DNA from: an uncultured Cellvibrio sp.
GTDB lineage: Bacteria > Pseudomonadota > Gammaproteobacteria > Pseudomonadales > Cellvibrionaceae
Direction: 5' to 3'
Assembly: GCA_946482345.1 (NCBI GenBank)
Contig: CAMLRJ010000036.1
Span: 1-13,886, forward strand
Length of the DNA stretch: 13,886 nucleotides
The position numbers were made by a program, and so were the translations under genes. Under the pieces are notes generated by a model. The model worked only from the letters and a program-made list of their open reading frames with translations. It ran no database searches and was not told the DNA's origin. Below, piece by piece: positions 1 through 9,532 of the stretch (its first letter is position 1; each line of letters opens with the position of its first letter).

Positions 1-1473
1 GGGAAACAAGGTTGGCACCAATACAAAACCAAATTGATCGCCCAAAAAACGGAAGAAAAGGCACGATTAAAAATCCGTTTTGAAGGGCAGGGGACAATTG
101 ATCTGGATATGATTTCGCTTTTTCCAAAAGAAACCTGGAAAGGCAGAACCCAAGGTTTGCGCAAAGATTTAACTCAACTTTTATTTGATTTAAAACCCGG
201 ATTTTTGAGATTCCCGGGCGGATGTATCATTGAAGGGCGCACATTGGCACAACGATACCAATGGAAAAACACGCTGGGTTCAATAGAAAAAAGACCCACC
301 ATGATAAGCCGCTGGAATAACGAATTTGCACACAAGTTAACACCGGATTATTTTCAAACCTTTGGTTTGGGGTTCTATGAATATTTTCAATTGGCTGAAG
401 ATCTGGGCGCTGAGCCAATACCGGTTTTGAATTGTGGCATTGCATGTCAATTTAATTCCGGGGAATTGGTTCCGGTTTCCGAACTTGATCCCTACATACA
501 GGATGCAATCGATTTAATCGAATTCGCCAATGGATCACTCGAATCAGCATGGGGGAAAGTCCGGGCCGATATGGGACATCCTGAACCATTTAATCTCAAA
601 TATATTGGAATAGGCAACGAACAATGGGGGCCTCAATATATAGAGCGCTTCAAAATTTTCCAAAAGGTGTTAAAAGAAAAATACCCGGATATCATTTTAA
701 TCTCAGGCTCTGGCCCCTTTGCTGATGGCGAACATTTTGACTATGCACACAAAGAGCTGAAAAAATTAAATGCCGAGCTCATTGATGAGCATTACTACAA
801 AGACATTGCCTGGTTTAAACAAAATGCAACGCGATACGATAGTTATGATAGAAAAGGCCCCAAAATATTTGCTGGTGAATATGCAGCACAAAGTGTAGCG
901 ATTGTCAGCCCTGATAATAAAAATAACTGGGACACAGCATTAGCCGAAGCCGCTTTTATGACTGGCCTTGAACGTAATGCCGATCTGGTTCTGATGACAT
1001 CCTACGCACCATTAATGGCCCATGTGGATGCATGGCAATGGGCGCCCAATATGATTTGGTTTAATAATTTGCAATCACTGGCTACTGTTAATTACCAGGT
1101 TCAAAAATTATTTGCCCATAACAAAGGGACCGATTTGTTGCGTATATCGGCCAACAATCAACCCTTGACTGGACAAAACGGGCTTTACGCTTCCGCAGTA
1201 AAAGATTCGGAAACCCGCAGTATCATAATAAAAGTTGTTAATACCAATAGTGTTGAAAAAACTGTCAGCATTAATACTCAAAATAAACAACCATCGGCTA
1301 TATCCATAATAACGCTCGCCAGCGATACGCTCGATAAGGAAAATACTTTTGCCGAACCCATGGCGATTCAACCCAAAACTGAATTAAAAAAATGGGCGAA
1401 AGAAGAATCTGTCACTATCAACTTACCAAAACAATCATTTGTGATTGTTAAATTGGTTATGGGAGCAGATTAA
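1..1473 (+). CDS. GH51 alpha-L-arabinofuranosidase, 5'-truncated by window edge
   Basis: This enzyme releases L-arabinofuranosyl side chains from arabinoxylan, arabinan or arabino-oligosaccharides by a retaining mechanism. The reading frame is open from base 1, so the true start lies outside the window; the first start-like codon (TTG at 34) falls inside conserved sequence and is not the real start. The visible part holds most of the (beta/alpha)8 barrel. The motif RFPGGC is at about 217-234. The acid/base Glu of GNEQW has its codon at 619-621. The probable nucleophile Glu of FAGEYA has its codon at 877-879. A beta-rich C-terminal domain typical of GH51 ends at TAA 1471-1473. Catalytic residues are assigned from family knowledge. 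GH51 also contains some endoglucanases, but the FAGEYA and GNEQW context fits the arabinofuranosidase group. Whether the protein is exported cannot be judged because the N-terminus is missing. Confidence 0.9.
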   Translation, partial: GKQGWHQYKTKLIAQKTEEKARLKIRFEGQGTIDLDMISLFPKETWKGRTQGLRKDLTQLLFDLKPGFLRFPGGCIIEGRTLAQRYQWKNTLGSIEKRPTMISRWNNEFAHKLTPDYFQTFGLGFYEYFQLAEDLGAEPIPVLNCGIACQFNSGELVPVSELDPYIQDAIDLIEFANGSLESAWGKVRADMGHPEPFNLKYIGIGNEQWGPQYIERFKIFQKVLKEKYPDIILISGSGPFADGEHFDYAHKELKKLNAELIDEHYYKDIAWFKQNATRYDSYDRKGPKIFAGEYAAQSVAIVSPDNKNNWDTALAEAAFMTGLERNADLVLMTSYAPLMAHVDAWQWAPNMIWFNNLQSLATVNYQVQKLFAHNKGTDLLRISANNQPLTGQNGLYASAVKDSETRSIIIKVVNTNSVEKTVSINTQNKQPSAISIITLASDTLDKENTFAEPMAIQPKTELKKWAKEESVTINLPKQSFVIVKLVMGAD

Positions 1474-1530
1474 CAATAATATTTGACACCAGGATCAACA
1501 CTGGCGCCCAAAATAAAATTAAAAGATTTT

Positions 1531-1546
1531 ATTGATCTAGATCAAT
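1531..1546. promoter_or_regulatory. FNR/ANR box upstream of napE
   Basis: The 16-bp perfect palindrome ATTGATCTAGATCAAT contains the exact FNR/ANR consensus TTGAT-N4-ATCAA at 1532-1545. Its centre (1538/1539) is about 62 bp upstream of the start point predicted from the promoter at 1566-1594. That is the class I position (-61.5) used by FNR-type activators. The inference is that oxygen limitation, sensed by an FNR/ANR homologue, activates the nap operon. I saw no clear NarL/NarP heptamer pair nearby. Confidence 0.8.
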
Positions 1547-1565
1547 AGTTTCATTCACCCTGTAT

Positions 1566-1594
1566 TTGGCACTCACAACAAACCTGACTACAAT
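1566..1594 (+). promoter_or_regulatory. Predicted sigma-70 promoter of the nap operon
   Basis: A -35 element TTGGCA (1566-1571) and a -10 element TACAAT (1589-1594) are separated by exactly 17 bp. The predicted transcription start is near 1600, giving a leader of about 36 nt before napE. The FNR box upstream sits at the class I activation distance from this start, which supports the assignment. Nothing else of note is visible in the 163-bp spacer between the GH51 gene and napE. Confidence 0.6.
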
Positions 1595-1636
1595 CAAAAG
1601 CGAATCGATTAAAACAAGATTAAAAGAGGCTCGCTG

Positions 1637-1825
1637 ATGCATACAGAACAACATCAGGCGCCACCACTCACAACCGAACAGCAGTCAGAAAAAAAGAAAG
1701 AGTGGCGGTTATTTATTTTTATCATTGTATTTTTATTTCCCATACTCACTGTCGCAATCGTGGGTGCTATGGGTTTTTCTATTTGGTTCTACCAACTCAT
1801 CATGGGGCCACCCGGCCCTTATTAA
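1637..1825 (+). CDS. napE: NapE, small membrane protein of the periplasmic nitrate reductase operon
   Basis: A 62-residue protein with a charged N-terminal stretch (residues 1-22, ending KKKEW), one hydrophobic helix (about 24-54) and the family-typical ending GPPGPY. The Pro-containing core LFPILTVAIVGAMGF matches the NapE family closely. NapE is a single-span inner-membrane protein whose exact function is unknown. The start ATG is preceded by AGAGG (1625-1629) at 7 nt spacing. It is the first gene of a tight cluster, with napD following after 19 bp. This napE-first order is common in pseudomonads and other nap operons that lack napF, napG and napH. Confidence 0.9.
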   Translation: MHTEQHQAPPLTTEQQSEKKKEWRLFIFIIVFLFPILTVAIVGAMGFSIWFYQLIMGPPGPY

Positions 1826-1844
1826 CTTGTACAAAGGAGCTGGT

Positions 1845-2177
1845 ATGACATCAGAATCTATTCCGCTTCACGATCTTGATCATCCGCCACAACTGCATGT
1901 TGCAAGCCTGGTTGCACACTTGCGTCCCGAAAAATTGATGGCAGTGCGCGAGTGGATACTACAACCACAACACAATATCCAGATTGAAATTCACGCCGAA
2001 AATGCACAAGGGAAATTGGTAATTGTCACTGAAAGCTCGGCAGAAAAAGCCATAGCCGATTTTCTGGATAATTTGCGCGAGCAATCTGGCGTACTTAACG
2101 CGGCATTGGTGTACCACGAATATTTGTCCGCAGAAGATTTATTGGAAGAGTCGCTAAATGAGGAGCAAGCATTATGA
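1845..2177 (+). CDS. napD: NapD, chaperone for NapA maturation
   Basis: A 110-residue cytoplasmic chaperone. NapD proteins bind the twin-arginine signal peptide of NapA and hold back export until the molybdenum cofactor and Fe-S cluster are in place. The sequence shows the family pattern [15 protein letters not shown] near residue 15-30 and a ferredoxin-like beta-alpha-beta layout ending [11 protein letters not shown]. The start was chosen at ATG 1845 because AAAGGAG (1833-1839) lies 5 nt upstream; a longer in-frame start at 1725 would overlap most of napE. The stop overlaps the napA start (ATGA at 2174-2177), indicating translational coupling of the chaperone to its client. Confidence 0.9.
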   Translation: MTSESIPLHDLDHPPQLHVASLVAHLRPEKLMAVREWILQPQHNIQIEIHAENAQGKLVIVTESSAEKAIADFLDNLREQSGVLNAALVYHEYLSAEDLLEESLNEEQAL

Positions 2178-4678
2178 ATATCAGTAGACGTCTTTTTGCA
2201 AAGGCCAACGCTGCAGCAGTTGCTGCAGCTGCTATTGGTTTGCCATTACCCACTATTGCCAGCAATTTAATTACCAATCGCGAACTCACCAGTTTGAAAT
2301 GGAACAAAGCACCTTGTCGTTTTTGTGGTACAGGTTGCGGCGTTATGGTGGCTACAAAAGACAATCGTGTGGTTGCAACTCATGGTGATATAAAAGCAGA
2401 AGTGAATCGCGGATTAAATTGTGTGAAAGGATATTTCTTATCAAAAATTATGTACGGCAGTGATCGCTTGCGCGAACCCCTGTTGCGCATGAAAGAAGGT
2501 AAATACGATAAAAATGGTCAATTCACACCGGTCAGTTGGGACACTGCATTCAGCATCATGGCAGATAAACTCAAGGAATCTATTCGTGAATCAGGCCCTG
2601 AAAGTATTGCAATGTTGGGTTCCGGACAATGGACTGTATGGGAAGCCTATGCTGCCAGTAAATTATTCAAAGGTGGATTGCGCACCAATAATCTTGATCC
2701 CAATGCACGACATTGTATGGCCTCGGCAGTAACTGGATTTATGCGCACCTTTGGCATGGATGAACCCATGGGTTGCTACGATGATTTTGAAGCAGCAGAT
2801 GCGTTTGTGCTCTGGGGTTCAAACATGGCTGAAATGCATCCGATTTTATGGAGCCGGATTACGGATCGACGCATGTCATTTGCGCATGTGCAAGTTGCTG
2901 TTTTATCGCCCTATGAAACACGCAGTTTTGATTTGGCAGATCTGCCATTAATTTTTAAACCCAACACCGATTTAATTATTTTGAATTACATCGCCAATCA
3001 TATTATCCAAAGCGGAAAAGTGAATCAGGAATTTGTCAAAAAGCACACGCGTTTTGTGAAAGGCCAGGCTGATATAGGTTACGGTTTACGCCCTGAAGAT
3101 CCTCGTCAACAAAAAGCAACAGGTAAAGATAAAGCCAATAGCTGGAGCGATATTAATTTCGAAGAGTTTGCAGAATTTGTTAAACCTTATACGCTCGAAC
3201 ACACAGCAAAAGAAACCGGAGTTCCAGCAGATCACCTGAAACGTCTTGCAGAAATTTATGCTGATCCGAAAATAAAAGTCATGTCACTCTGGACCATGGG
3301 TTTTAATCAACATACTCGTGGTACCTGGGCTAATAACATGGTTTACAACCTGCATTTATTAACCGGAAAAATTGCTGAACCGGGCAATAGTCCATTTTCG
3401 TTAACCGGGCAGCCATCCGCATGTGGCTCGGCGCGCGAAGTGGGCACTTTTGCGCATCGCTTGCCTGCCGATTTGTTAGTGACGAATCCCAAGCATCGTG
3501 CAATTGCTGAAAAAATCTGGAAATTACCGGAAGGCACAATTCCTGAGAAAGTAGGTTTTGCTGCCGTTCGTCAAAGTCGTGAATTAAAAGATGGCAACAT
3601 TCGTTTTTACTGGACGCAAGTTTGCAACAACATTCAAGCGGGGCCAAATGTTGCGCAAGAAATTTTACCCGGTTGGCGAAATCCAAAAGCTTTTGTTGTG
3701 GTTTCTGATGTTTATCCCACAGTATCAGCACAAGCCGCCGATTTAATTTTACCGAGTGCCATGTGGGTAGAAAAAGAGGGCGCTTATGGTAATGCTGAAC
3801 GGCGCACGCAATTTTGGCATCAACTGGTGCAAGCGCCTGCACAAGCAAAATCGGATTTGTGGCAACTGGTTGAATTTTCAAAGCGCATCAAAACCGATGA
3901 AGTTTGGCCTGCTGAATTTATTGCCAATGCACCCGACTACAAAAATAAAACACTATTCGATATTTTATTTGCAAATGGTCAAGTCAATAAATTTCCCAAC
4001 ACTGAACGCGATGCTGCCTATTTAAATAGCGAAGCTGACGCATTTGGTTTTTATTTACAGAAAGGTTTATTTGAAGAGTATGCGCAATTCGGACGTGGTC
4101 ATGGTCACGACCTTGCCAATTTTGATGATTATCATAATGCGCGCGGTTTGCGTTGGCCGGTAGTGAATGGAAAAGAAACCCGTTGGCGTTATCGCGAAGG
4201 TCATGATCCTTATGTAGAGCAGGGCAGTGGTGTGCAATTTTATGGTCACCCTGACAAGCGTGCGTTAATTTTCGCATTGCCTTATGAACCACCGGCCGAA
4301 TCGCCCGATGAACAATATCCTTTCTGGTTAAGCACCGGGCGTGTATTGGAACATTGGCATACAGGTTCAATGACTAATCGCGTGGAAGAGTTGCATGCAG
4401 CAGTGCCCAATGCATTGGTTTATATGAATCACGAAGATGCAGAAGCCTTGGGTGTGAGACGGGGTAGCGAAGTGCGTGTTGTCAGTCGGCGCGGTGGTGT
4501 GCGTGTGCGTGTAGAAACAAGAGGGCGCGTCAAACCTCCACGCGGTTTGGTGTACATACCTTTCTTTGACGCAACACGATTGGTTAACACTGTGACTCTT
4601 GACGCAACTGATCCAATTTCATTGCAAACCGATTTTAAAAAGTGCGCTGTGAAAATTGAATTAATCAGCCTGGCCTGA
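2174..4678 (+). CDS. napA: NapA, periplasmic nitrate reductase catalytic subunit
   Basis: An 834-residue molybdoprotein (E. coli NapA is about 828) that reduces nitrate to nitrite in the periplasm. The N-terminus carries a Tat signal (SRRLFAK at residues 4-10, then an Ala-rich hydrophobic stretch to about residue 30). The [4Fe-4S] ligands are C48, C51, C55 and C83. The molybdenum-ligating cysteine is C181 in NARHCMAS. The later regions contain the molybdopterin-guanine-dinucleotide binding folds, including [14 protein letters not shown] and HTGSMTNR motifs near the C-terminus. No key residue is missing and no frameshift is visible. The start is fixed by GAGGAG (2160-2165) 8 nt upstream and by the 4-bp overlap with napD. 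Electrons are expected from NapB. Assignment is very secure; the related assimilatory NasA lacks the Tat signal and this neighbourhood. Confidence 0.97.
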   Translation: MNISRRLFAKANAAAVAAAAIGLPLPTIASNLITNRELTSLKWNKAPCRFCGTGCGVMVATKDNRVVATHGDIKAEVNRGLNCVKGYFLSKIMYGSDRLREPLLRMKEGKYDKNGQFTPVSWDTAFSIMADKLKESIRESGPESIAMLGSGQWTVWEAYAASKLFKGGLRTNNLDPNARHCMASAVTGFMRTFGMDEPMGCYDDFEAADAFVLWGSNMAEMHPILWSRITDRRMSFAHVQVAVLSPYETRSFDLADLPLIFKPNTDLIILNYIANHIIQSGKVNQEFVKKHTRFVKGQADIGYGLRPEDPRQQKATGKDKANSWSDINFEEFAEFVKPYTLEHTAKETGVPADHLKRLAEIYADPKIKVMSLWTMGFNQHTRGTWANNMVYNLHLLTGKIAEPGNSPFSLTGQPSACGSAREVGTFAHRLPADLLVTNPKHRAIAEKIWKLPEGTIPEKVGFAAVRQSRELKDGNIRFYWTQVCNNIQAGPNVAQEILPGWRNPKAFVVVSDVYPTVSAQAADLILPSAMWVEKEGAYGNAERRTQFWHQLVQAPAQAKSDLWQLVEFSKRIKTDEVWPAEFIANAPDYKNKTLFDILFANGQVNKFPNTERDAAYLNSEADAFGFYLQKGLFEEYAQFGRGHGHDLANFDDYHNARGLRWPVVNGKETRWRYREGHDPYVEQGSGVQFYGHPDKRALIFALPYEPPAESPDEQYPFWLSTGRVLEHWHTGSMTNRVEELHAAVPNALVYMNHEDAEALGVRRGSEVRVVSRRGGVRVRVETRGRVKPPRGLVYIPFFDATRLVNTVTLDATDPISLQTDFKKCAVKIELISLA

Positions 4679-4692
4679 CAGGGAGAATGATG

Positions 4693-5178
4693 ATGAAAAA
4701 AATTCTGCTCGCCATCGGTATTTTTTTAATGATTTGCGTGATGATCATTCACACTCAAGCACAACAAAATACAACAACACAATTGGATGTTTCGGCACCG
4801 GATGGAATTCGTCCCGGAGGAACCCTGAGCCAGGAACTACCCGCACCTAAAATTCCACGCGAGAAAATCAGTGCGGAACCGGGTCATCGTAATTATCCAG
4901 AACAGCCACCAACCATACCGCACAGTATTCGCAATTATCAAATCGATAAAAATTTCAACATGTGTCTGACTTGCCACAGTCGCAGTGCGAGCCCGCAAAC
5001 AGGTGCGCCTATGATCAGTGTCACGCATTTTTATGATCGTGATGGCCAGGTGCTTGCAGCCGTTTCACCTCGCCGTTATTTTTGTTTGCAATGTCACGTG
5101 CCTCAAGCCGATGTAAAACCGGCACGCACAAATGATTTTAAAAGCATTGATACATTGCTCCAAAACAAAGAGGAATGA
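4693..5178 (+). CDS. napB: NapB, dihaem cytochrome c subunit of periplasmic nitrate reductase
   Basis: The small electron-transfer subunit that passes electrons from NapC to NapA. An N-terminal signal peptide (MKKILLAIGIFLMICVMII...) is followed by two haem c sites, CLTCH at residues 91-95 and CLQCH at 131-135. The family motif RNYPEQPPTIPHSI lies upstream of the first haem and supplies an axial His. Three ATG codons follow one another (4687, 4690, 4693). The Shine-Dalgarno GGGAG (4681-4685) is only 1 nt from the first but 7 nt from the third, so I place the start at 4693, giving 161 residues. A start at 4687 would add two Met residues and change nothing else. It follows napA by a 14-bp gap. 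Confidence 0.93.
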   Translation: MKKILLAIGIFLMICVMIIHTQAQQNTTTQLDVSAPDGIRPGGTLSQELPAPKIPREKISAEPGHRNYPEQPPTIPHSIRNYQIDKNFNMCLTCHSRSASPQTGAPMISVTHFYDRDGQVLAAVSPRRYFCLQCHVPQADVKPARTNDFKSIDTLLQNKEE

Positions 5179-5181
5179 TCC

Positions 5182-5865
5182 ATGTTTAAAATGATTAAAG
5201 ATTACTGGTGCAGATTCAAACGTCCCGCAACTTATATCAGCATGGGCACTTTGAGTTTGGGTGGGTTTATTGCCGGCATTATTTTTTGGGGCGGATTCAA
5301 CACTGCGTTGGAGGTAACCAATACTGAAAAATTTTGTATCGGTTGTCACGAAATGGAAACCAATGTGTATCAGGAATTAACTTCAACGATTCATTACACC
5401 AATCGTTCCGGTGTGCGCGCTGTTTGTTCAGATTGTCATGTTCCCCATGAATGGACTTACAAAATCGCACGCAAAATGCAAGCATCCAAAGAGGTGTGGG
5501 GAAAAATATTCGGCACAATTAATACACGCGATAAATTTTTAGCCAAGCGTCGCGAATTGGCAGAGCGCGAATGGGCACGCTTGAAAGCAAACGATTCACT
5601 TGAATGCCGCAATTGTCATCAATTGGAATCCATGGATTTCACGCTGCAATCACCGCGCGCCCAGGCTATGCATTCAACATTATTGGCATCCGGCGAAAAA
5701 ACCTGTATTGATTGTCACAAAGGTATTGCGCACCATCTGCCGGACATGGCCGGTGTTCCCATGGTGACTGATGTAGAACATGAACAATTATTGAAGCAGG
5801 CTTTACAGCCATGGGAACTTTATGTGTTACAAGAAGTTGCCATGGCTTCTCCTTTAAAAAATTAA
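5182..5865 (+). CDS. napC: NapC, membrane-anchored tetrahaem quinol dehydrogenase
   Basis: A 227-residue NapC/NirT-family cytochrome c that oxidises membrane quinol and feeds electrons to NapB-NapA. There is one N-terminal membrane anchor (about residues 17-38, rich in Gly, Ile and Leu) and a periplasmic domain with four haem sites: CIGCH (C52), CSDCH (C82), CRNCH (C142) and CIDCH (C175). Paired haem sites and the [10 protein letters not shown] segment after the first haem are typical of NapC. The gene starts 3 bp after the napB stop with AGAGGA (5169-5174) as ribosome site, so it is clearly the last gene of the nap operon. Without NapG/NapH it is the only visible quinol input. NirT is an alternative name for close relatives, but linkage to napA settles NapC. 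Confidence 0.95.
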   Translation: MFKMIKDYWCRFKRPATYISMGTLSLGGFIAGIIFWGGFNTALEVTNTEKFCIGCHEMETNVYQELTSTIHYTNRSGVRAVCSDCHVPHEWTYKIARKMQASKEVWGKIFGTINTRDKFLAKRRELAEREWARLKANDSLECRNCHQLESMDFTLQSPRAQAMHSTLLASGEKTCIDCHKGIAHHLPDMAGVPMVTDVEHEQLLKQALQPWELYVLQEVAMASPLKN

Positions 5866-5880
5866 TACCCCTGAAACAAC

Positions 5881-6597
5881 TTAGGGTGCCGGGACATCAG
5901 AATTTTTATAAATCGCAAAATCTTTTATATATTGATGCGAAAAAGTAGAGCGAAATCCGAAATGGCCACTGGTAACAGGTTTATCAAGTTTGTGCTCAAA
6001 CCATAATTTCCCGTCAACCCAAACGCGAGTAAAACTTTCTTTTACTTCAGTGACTATGTGATATTCATGATCAGCAATCAGTAGCTCATTTTTATCCAGA
6101 TACTCTTTCAGCAAGTGCCGGTTTCCTTTGCCATCGTACCGACGAAAACGCGTTGTGGAGTTATGATTACCGCCTATGCCCATGTAATATAAATCCAACG
6201 GATCATACTCGGCGAAGGCACCTTTGCGAGTAAATAAATTCTGTTGCATGGGATCTCTGGCCATCCAAAATTGATTAAGGTCTGACAGTCGGTCGTTTAT
6301 ACCCTTCTCTAAAATGAATCCACGTTTATAGGATATGACATAGTCACCTGATAATGGTTTTTTATACCAAACCGTAACACCCGCAATGGTATTCAACAGG
6401 AGACTATTATTTTTTACGGCCACAGATGAGCCGGGTGCTGATTCCATTTCAACAACCCAATCATCTTTAAAATTATCAGTAAATGTTGTCTCATAAAAAA
6501 CATCCATTTTTTGAAAATCAGGAAAATCCAGTGCCTCATTTGCCATACCAATCCTGACTGTAATAATGACTGCCAAAAAAATGATTATGTTTTTCAT
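5881..6597 (-). CDS. Secreted concanavalin-like protein (DUF6250/DUF1961-like), function unknown
   Basis: A 238-residue protein with a Sec-type signal peptide (MKNIIIFLAVIITVRIGMA, probable cleavage near residue 19-21) and one beta-rich domain. Recognisable segments are FWMARDP, YYMGIGGN followed by STTRFRRY, and a C-terminal VWVDGKLWFEH ... GHFGFRST pattern typical of jelly-roll (concanavalin A-like) domains. From memory these match the DUF6250/YesU-like families found in polysaccharide utilisation loci of plant-biomass degraders; this is recall, not a search. A sugar-binding or lyase-associated role is an inference. I chose ATG 6597 because it starts the signal peptide; an in-frame TTG at 6624 would add nine residues in front. 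It converges on napC with 15 bp between the stops and no obvious terminator. Confidence 0.7.
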   Translation of the reverse strand: MKNIIIFLAVIITVRIGMANEALDFPDFQKMDVFYETTFTDNFKDDWVVEMESAPGSSVAVKNNSLLLNTIAGVTVWYKKPLSGDYVISYKRGFILEKGINDRLSDLNQFWMARDPMQQNLFTRKGAFAEYDPLDLYYMGIGGNHNSTTRFRRYDGKGNRHLLKEYLDKNELLIADHEYHIVTEVKESFTRVWVDGKLWFEHKLDKPVTSGHFGFRSTFSHQYIKDFAIYKNSDVPAP

Positions 6598-6717
6598 GGG
6601 AAATTGTCTCTGTGTAACCAACAAGAATTTTTAGATTTTATATCTACATTACCATAATTAAGTATCCGAAGATGCATGGCCCTAACCCGGAAATGGATGT
6701 GCATAGTTTAATCCTGA

Positions 6718-6746
6718 TTGCATCCTCTTTTTTTCTGATCTATATT
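6718..6746 (+). promoter_or_regulatory. Candidate sigma-70 promoter for rraB-like gene and adenine deaminase
   Basis: TTGCAT (6718-6723) and TATATT (6741-6746) are separated by 17 bp, a good match to a sigma-70 promoter. It predicts a start near 6753 and a leader of about 57 nt. It lies in the 212-bp divergent spacer between the secreted-protein gene (minus strand) and the RraB-like gene. I could not find an equally good promoter for the minus-strand gene. Confidence 0.45.
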
Positions 6747-6779
6747 CGCACTTCATGTTTACTCTAGTCTTTTTCTTTC

Positions 6780-6792
6780 GCCAAAATTTGGC
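6780..6792. repeat. 13-bp palindrome GCCAAAATTTGGC in the rraB leader
   Basis: A perfect odd-length palindrome (GCCAAA-A-TTTGGC) ending 17 bp before the ATG of the RraB-like gene, inside the predicted leader. It could be an operator or part of a small mRNA structure. No regulator can be named from the sequence. Confidence 0.35.
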
Positions 6793-6809
6793 ATAACTCC
6801 GGGTGTCCT

Positions 6810-8248
<1,439 letters not shown>

Positions 8249-8260
8249 CCGTGCTATCCG

Positions 8261-9316
8261 TCACTCCAGGAATATTTTGCTATTGGTCGGTTTCGCAAAC
8301 ACCTGTGCGCCGGTAGTTAAATGTAAAAAACGCTCTTGTGAACGCGGCAATTCAACATGCATTAATTGATTGCTCAATTGATGCTGCAATTCAATTCGCA
8401 ATACCGAGCCTGCTGTGCTGATGTGTGCAATAGTTGCTGGAATTGCGCCTTCACTATTTTGTGCACTTAATTCAATATCATGCGGACGAACGTAGGCTAT
8501 GGCGGCTTTATCCTGAATACTATTGTGTTCCGGCGCCGGTAATTTGTAATCACCAATATGCGCCCAACCTTGATCAACGCGACTGCGAAATAAATTCACC
8601 TGACCAATAAAATCATAGACAAAAGGTGATGCAGGATTGTTATAAATATCATCCGGTGTACCGATTTGTTCGATCTGACCTTTGTTGAGTACGACAATTT
8701 TGTCGGCCACCTCCATGGCTTCTTCCTGATCGTGAGTCACAAAAATCGAAGTGATATGCAATTCATCGTGTAATCGACGCAACCAACGACGCAAATCTTT
8801 TCTGACTTTTGCATCCAATGCACCGAAAGGTTCATCCAATAATAAAACTTTGGGTTCAACAGCAAGTGCACGTGCCAGTGCAATACGTTGACGTTGTCCA
8901 CCAGACAGTTGATGCGGATAACGATCTGCTAACCAATCAAGCTGTACCAATTGCAATAATTCATGCACACGTTTTGCAATGGCTTCTTTGCTCGGGCGTG
9001 TCTCTTTTGGGCGAACACTTAAACCAAACGCAACGTTATCAAATACTGTCATGTGTCTAAATAATGCGTAATGTTGAAAAACAAATCCCACATTGCGTTC
9101 ACGTACATGTACGTTGGTGGCATCTTCACCGTGAAAATGTACGCTGCCGGAATCCGGATTTTCCAATCCGGCGATAATGCGCAACAAAGTGGTTTTGCCG
9201 CAACCGGATGGCCCCAGGAGTGCTACCAGTTCACCTGTTGGAAAATCCAGTGACACATTGTGTAATGCGGAAAAGTTGCCGAAGTTTTTTTGTAAATTTC
9301 TGACTTGAATGCTCAT
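8261..9316 (-). CDS. cysA: CysA, sulfate/thiosulfate ABC transporter ATPase
   Basis: A 351-residue ATP-binding subunit that powers sulfate/thiosulfate import on the cytoplasmic side of the CysT-CysW pore. Visible motifs are Walker [10 protein letters not shown] (residues 35-43), the Q-loop FVFQHYALF (78-86), signature LSGGQRQR (137-144), Walker B VLLLDEP (157-163) and switch His H195. A C-terminal TOBE-type regulatory domain follows from about residue 240 (VRPHDIELS). The start ATG has GTGAGAA upstream. It is the last gene of cysT-cysW-cysA, separated from cysW by about 216 bp that are mostly a palindromic repeat. CysA is distinguished from other CUT1/MOI-type ATPases by its neighbours and the [19 protein letters not shown] segment. 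Confidence 0.95.
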   Translation of the reverse strand: MSIQVRNLQKNFGNFSALHNVSLDFPTGELVALLGPSGCGKTTLLRIIAGLENPDSGSVHFHGEDATNVHVRERNVGFVFQHYALFRHMTVFDNVAFGLSVRPKETRPSKEAIAKRVHELLQLVQLDWLADRYPHQLSGGQRQRIALARALAVEPKVLLLDEPFGALDAKVRKDLRRWLRRLHDELHITSIFVTHDQEEAMEVADKIVVLNKGQIEQIGTPDDIYNNPASPFVYDFIGQVNLFRSRVDQGWAHIGDYKLPAPEHNSIQDKAAIAYVRPHDIELSAQNSEGAIPATIAHISTAGSVLRIELQHQLSNQLMHVELPRSQERFLHLTTGAQVFAKPTNSKIFLE

Positions 9317-9351
9317 GTTTTTTTCTCACAATTAATTTTGAAATAAAAAAG

Positions 9352-9532
9352 ACCCCCTCCTAACCTCCCCCTTAGTAAGGGGGAGGGACTTGACTCCCTT
9401 CTTATCTCGAACCGGGGCGAAATCTGTTCCCTCCCCTTGGCACAAATTGCAGGAGCAATTTGCACAGCGAAGCTGCCCGAAGGGGAAACCATAGGGACTG
9501 GTTTCTGAACGGGAGGGCTAGGGTGGGGTGAA
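9352..9532. repeat. MITE/REP-like palindromic repeat, copy 1 (between cysW and cysA)
   Basis: About 181 bp with C/T-rich left and G/A-rich right ends that are inverted copies of each other (ACCCCCTCCTAACC... and ...GGGGTGAA). The left end holds a perfect 11-bp-arm hairpin (CCTCCCCCTTA-G-TAAGGGGGAGG, 9364-9386). The segments ACTTGACTCCCT and ATCTGTTCCCTCCCCTT are shared with copy 2 at 11327-11444. The right end abuts the cysW stop codon (9533-9535). Compared with copy 2, the right-hand hairpin has its tip replaced by about 65-75 bp of other palindromes. The element has no coding capacity; an apparent 84-codon minus frame across it is compositional. Repeats of this look are dispersed in many proteobacterial genomes. 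Confidence 0.8.
9443..9505. repeat. Nested hairpin cluster inserted in repeat copy 1
   Basis: Three successive small hairpins lie where copy 2 has a simple 3-nt loop. The first is CAAATTGC-AGGA-GCAATTTG (9443-9462, 8-bp stem). The second is CAGC-GAA-GCTG (9465-9475, 4-bp stem). The third is GAAACCA-N7-TGGTTTC (9485-9505, 7-bp stem). The cluster may be a second, independent repeat element. Confidence 0.55.

Noticed and set aside
1485..1510. Terminator for the GH51 gene (CCAG...CTGG)
   Set aside because: The stem has only 4 bp with an 8-nt loop and no T-run; too weak to call.
1725..1844. Longer napD reading frame starting inside napE
   Set aside because: The extra 40 residues overlap napE in another frame, and a strong ribosome site marks ATG 1845 as the real start.
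3330..3881. 183-codon open frame on the minus strand inside napA
   Set aside because: It lies entirely antisense to the conserved napA coding sequence, has no ribosome site and resembles no protein I recognise.
9364..9386. Hairpin of repeat copy 1 as a true terminator ending cysTW transcription
   Set aside because: On the minus strand the stem is followed by TTAGGAGGGGGTC, not a T-run, so factor-independent termination is not supported; an effect on mRNA stability remains possible.
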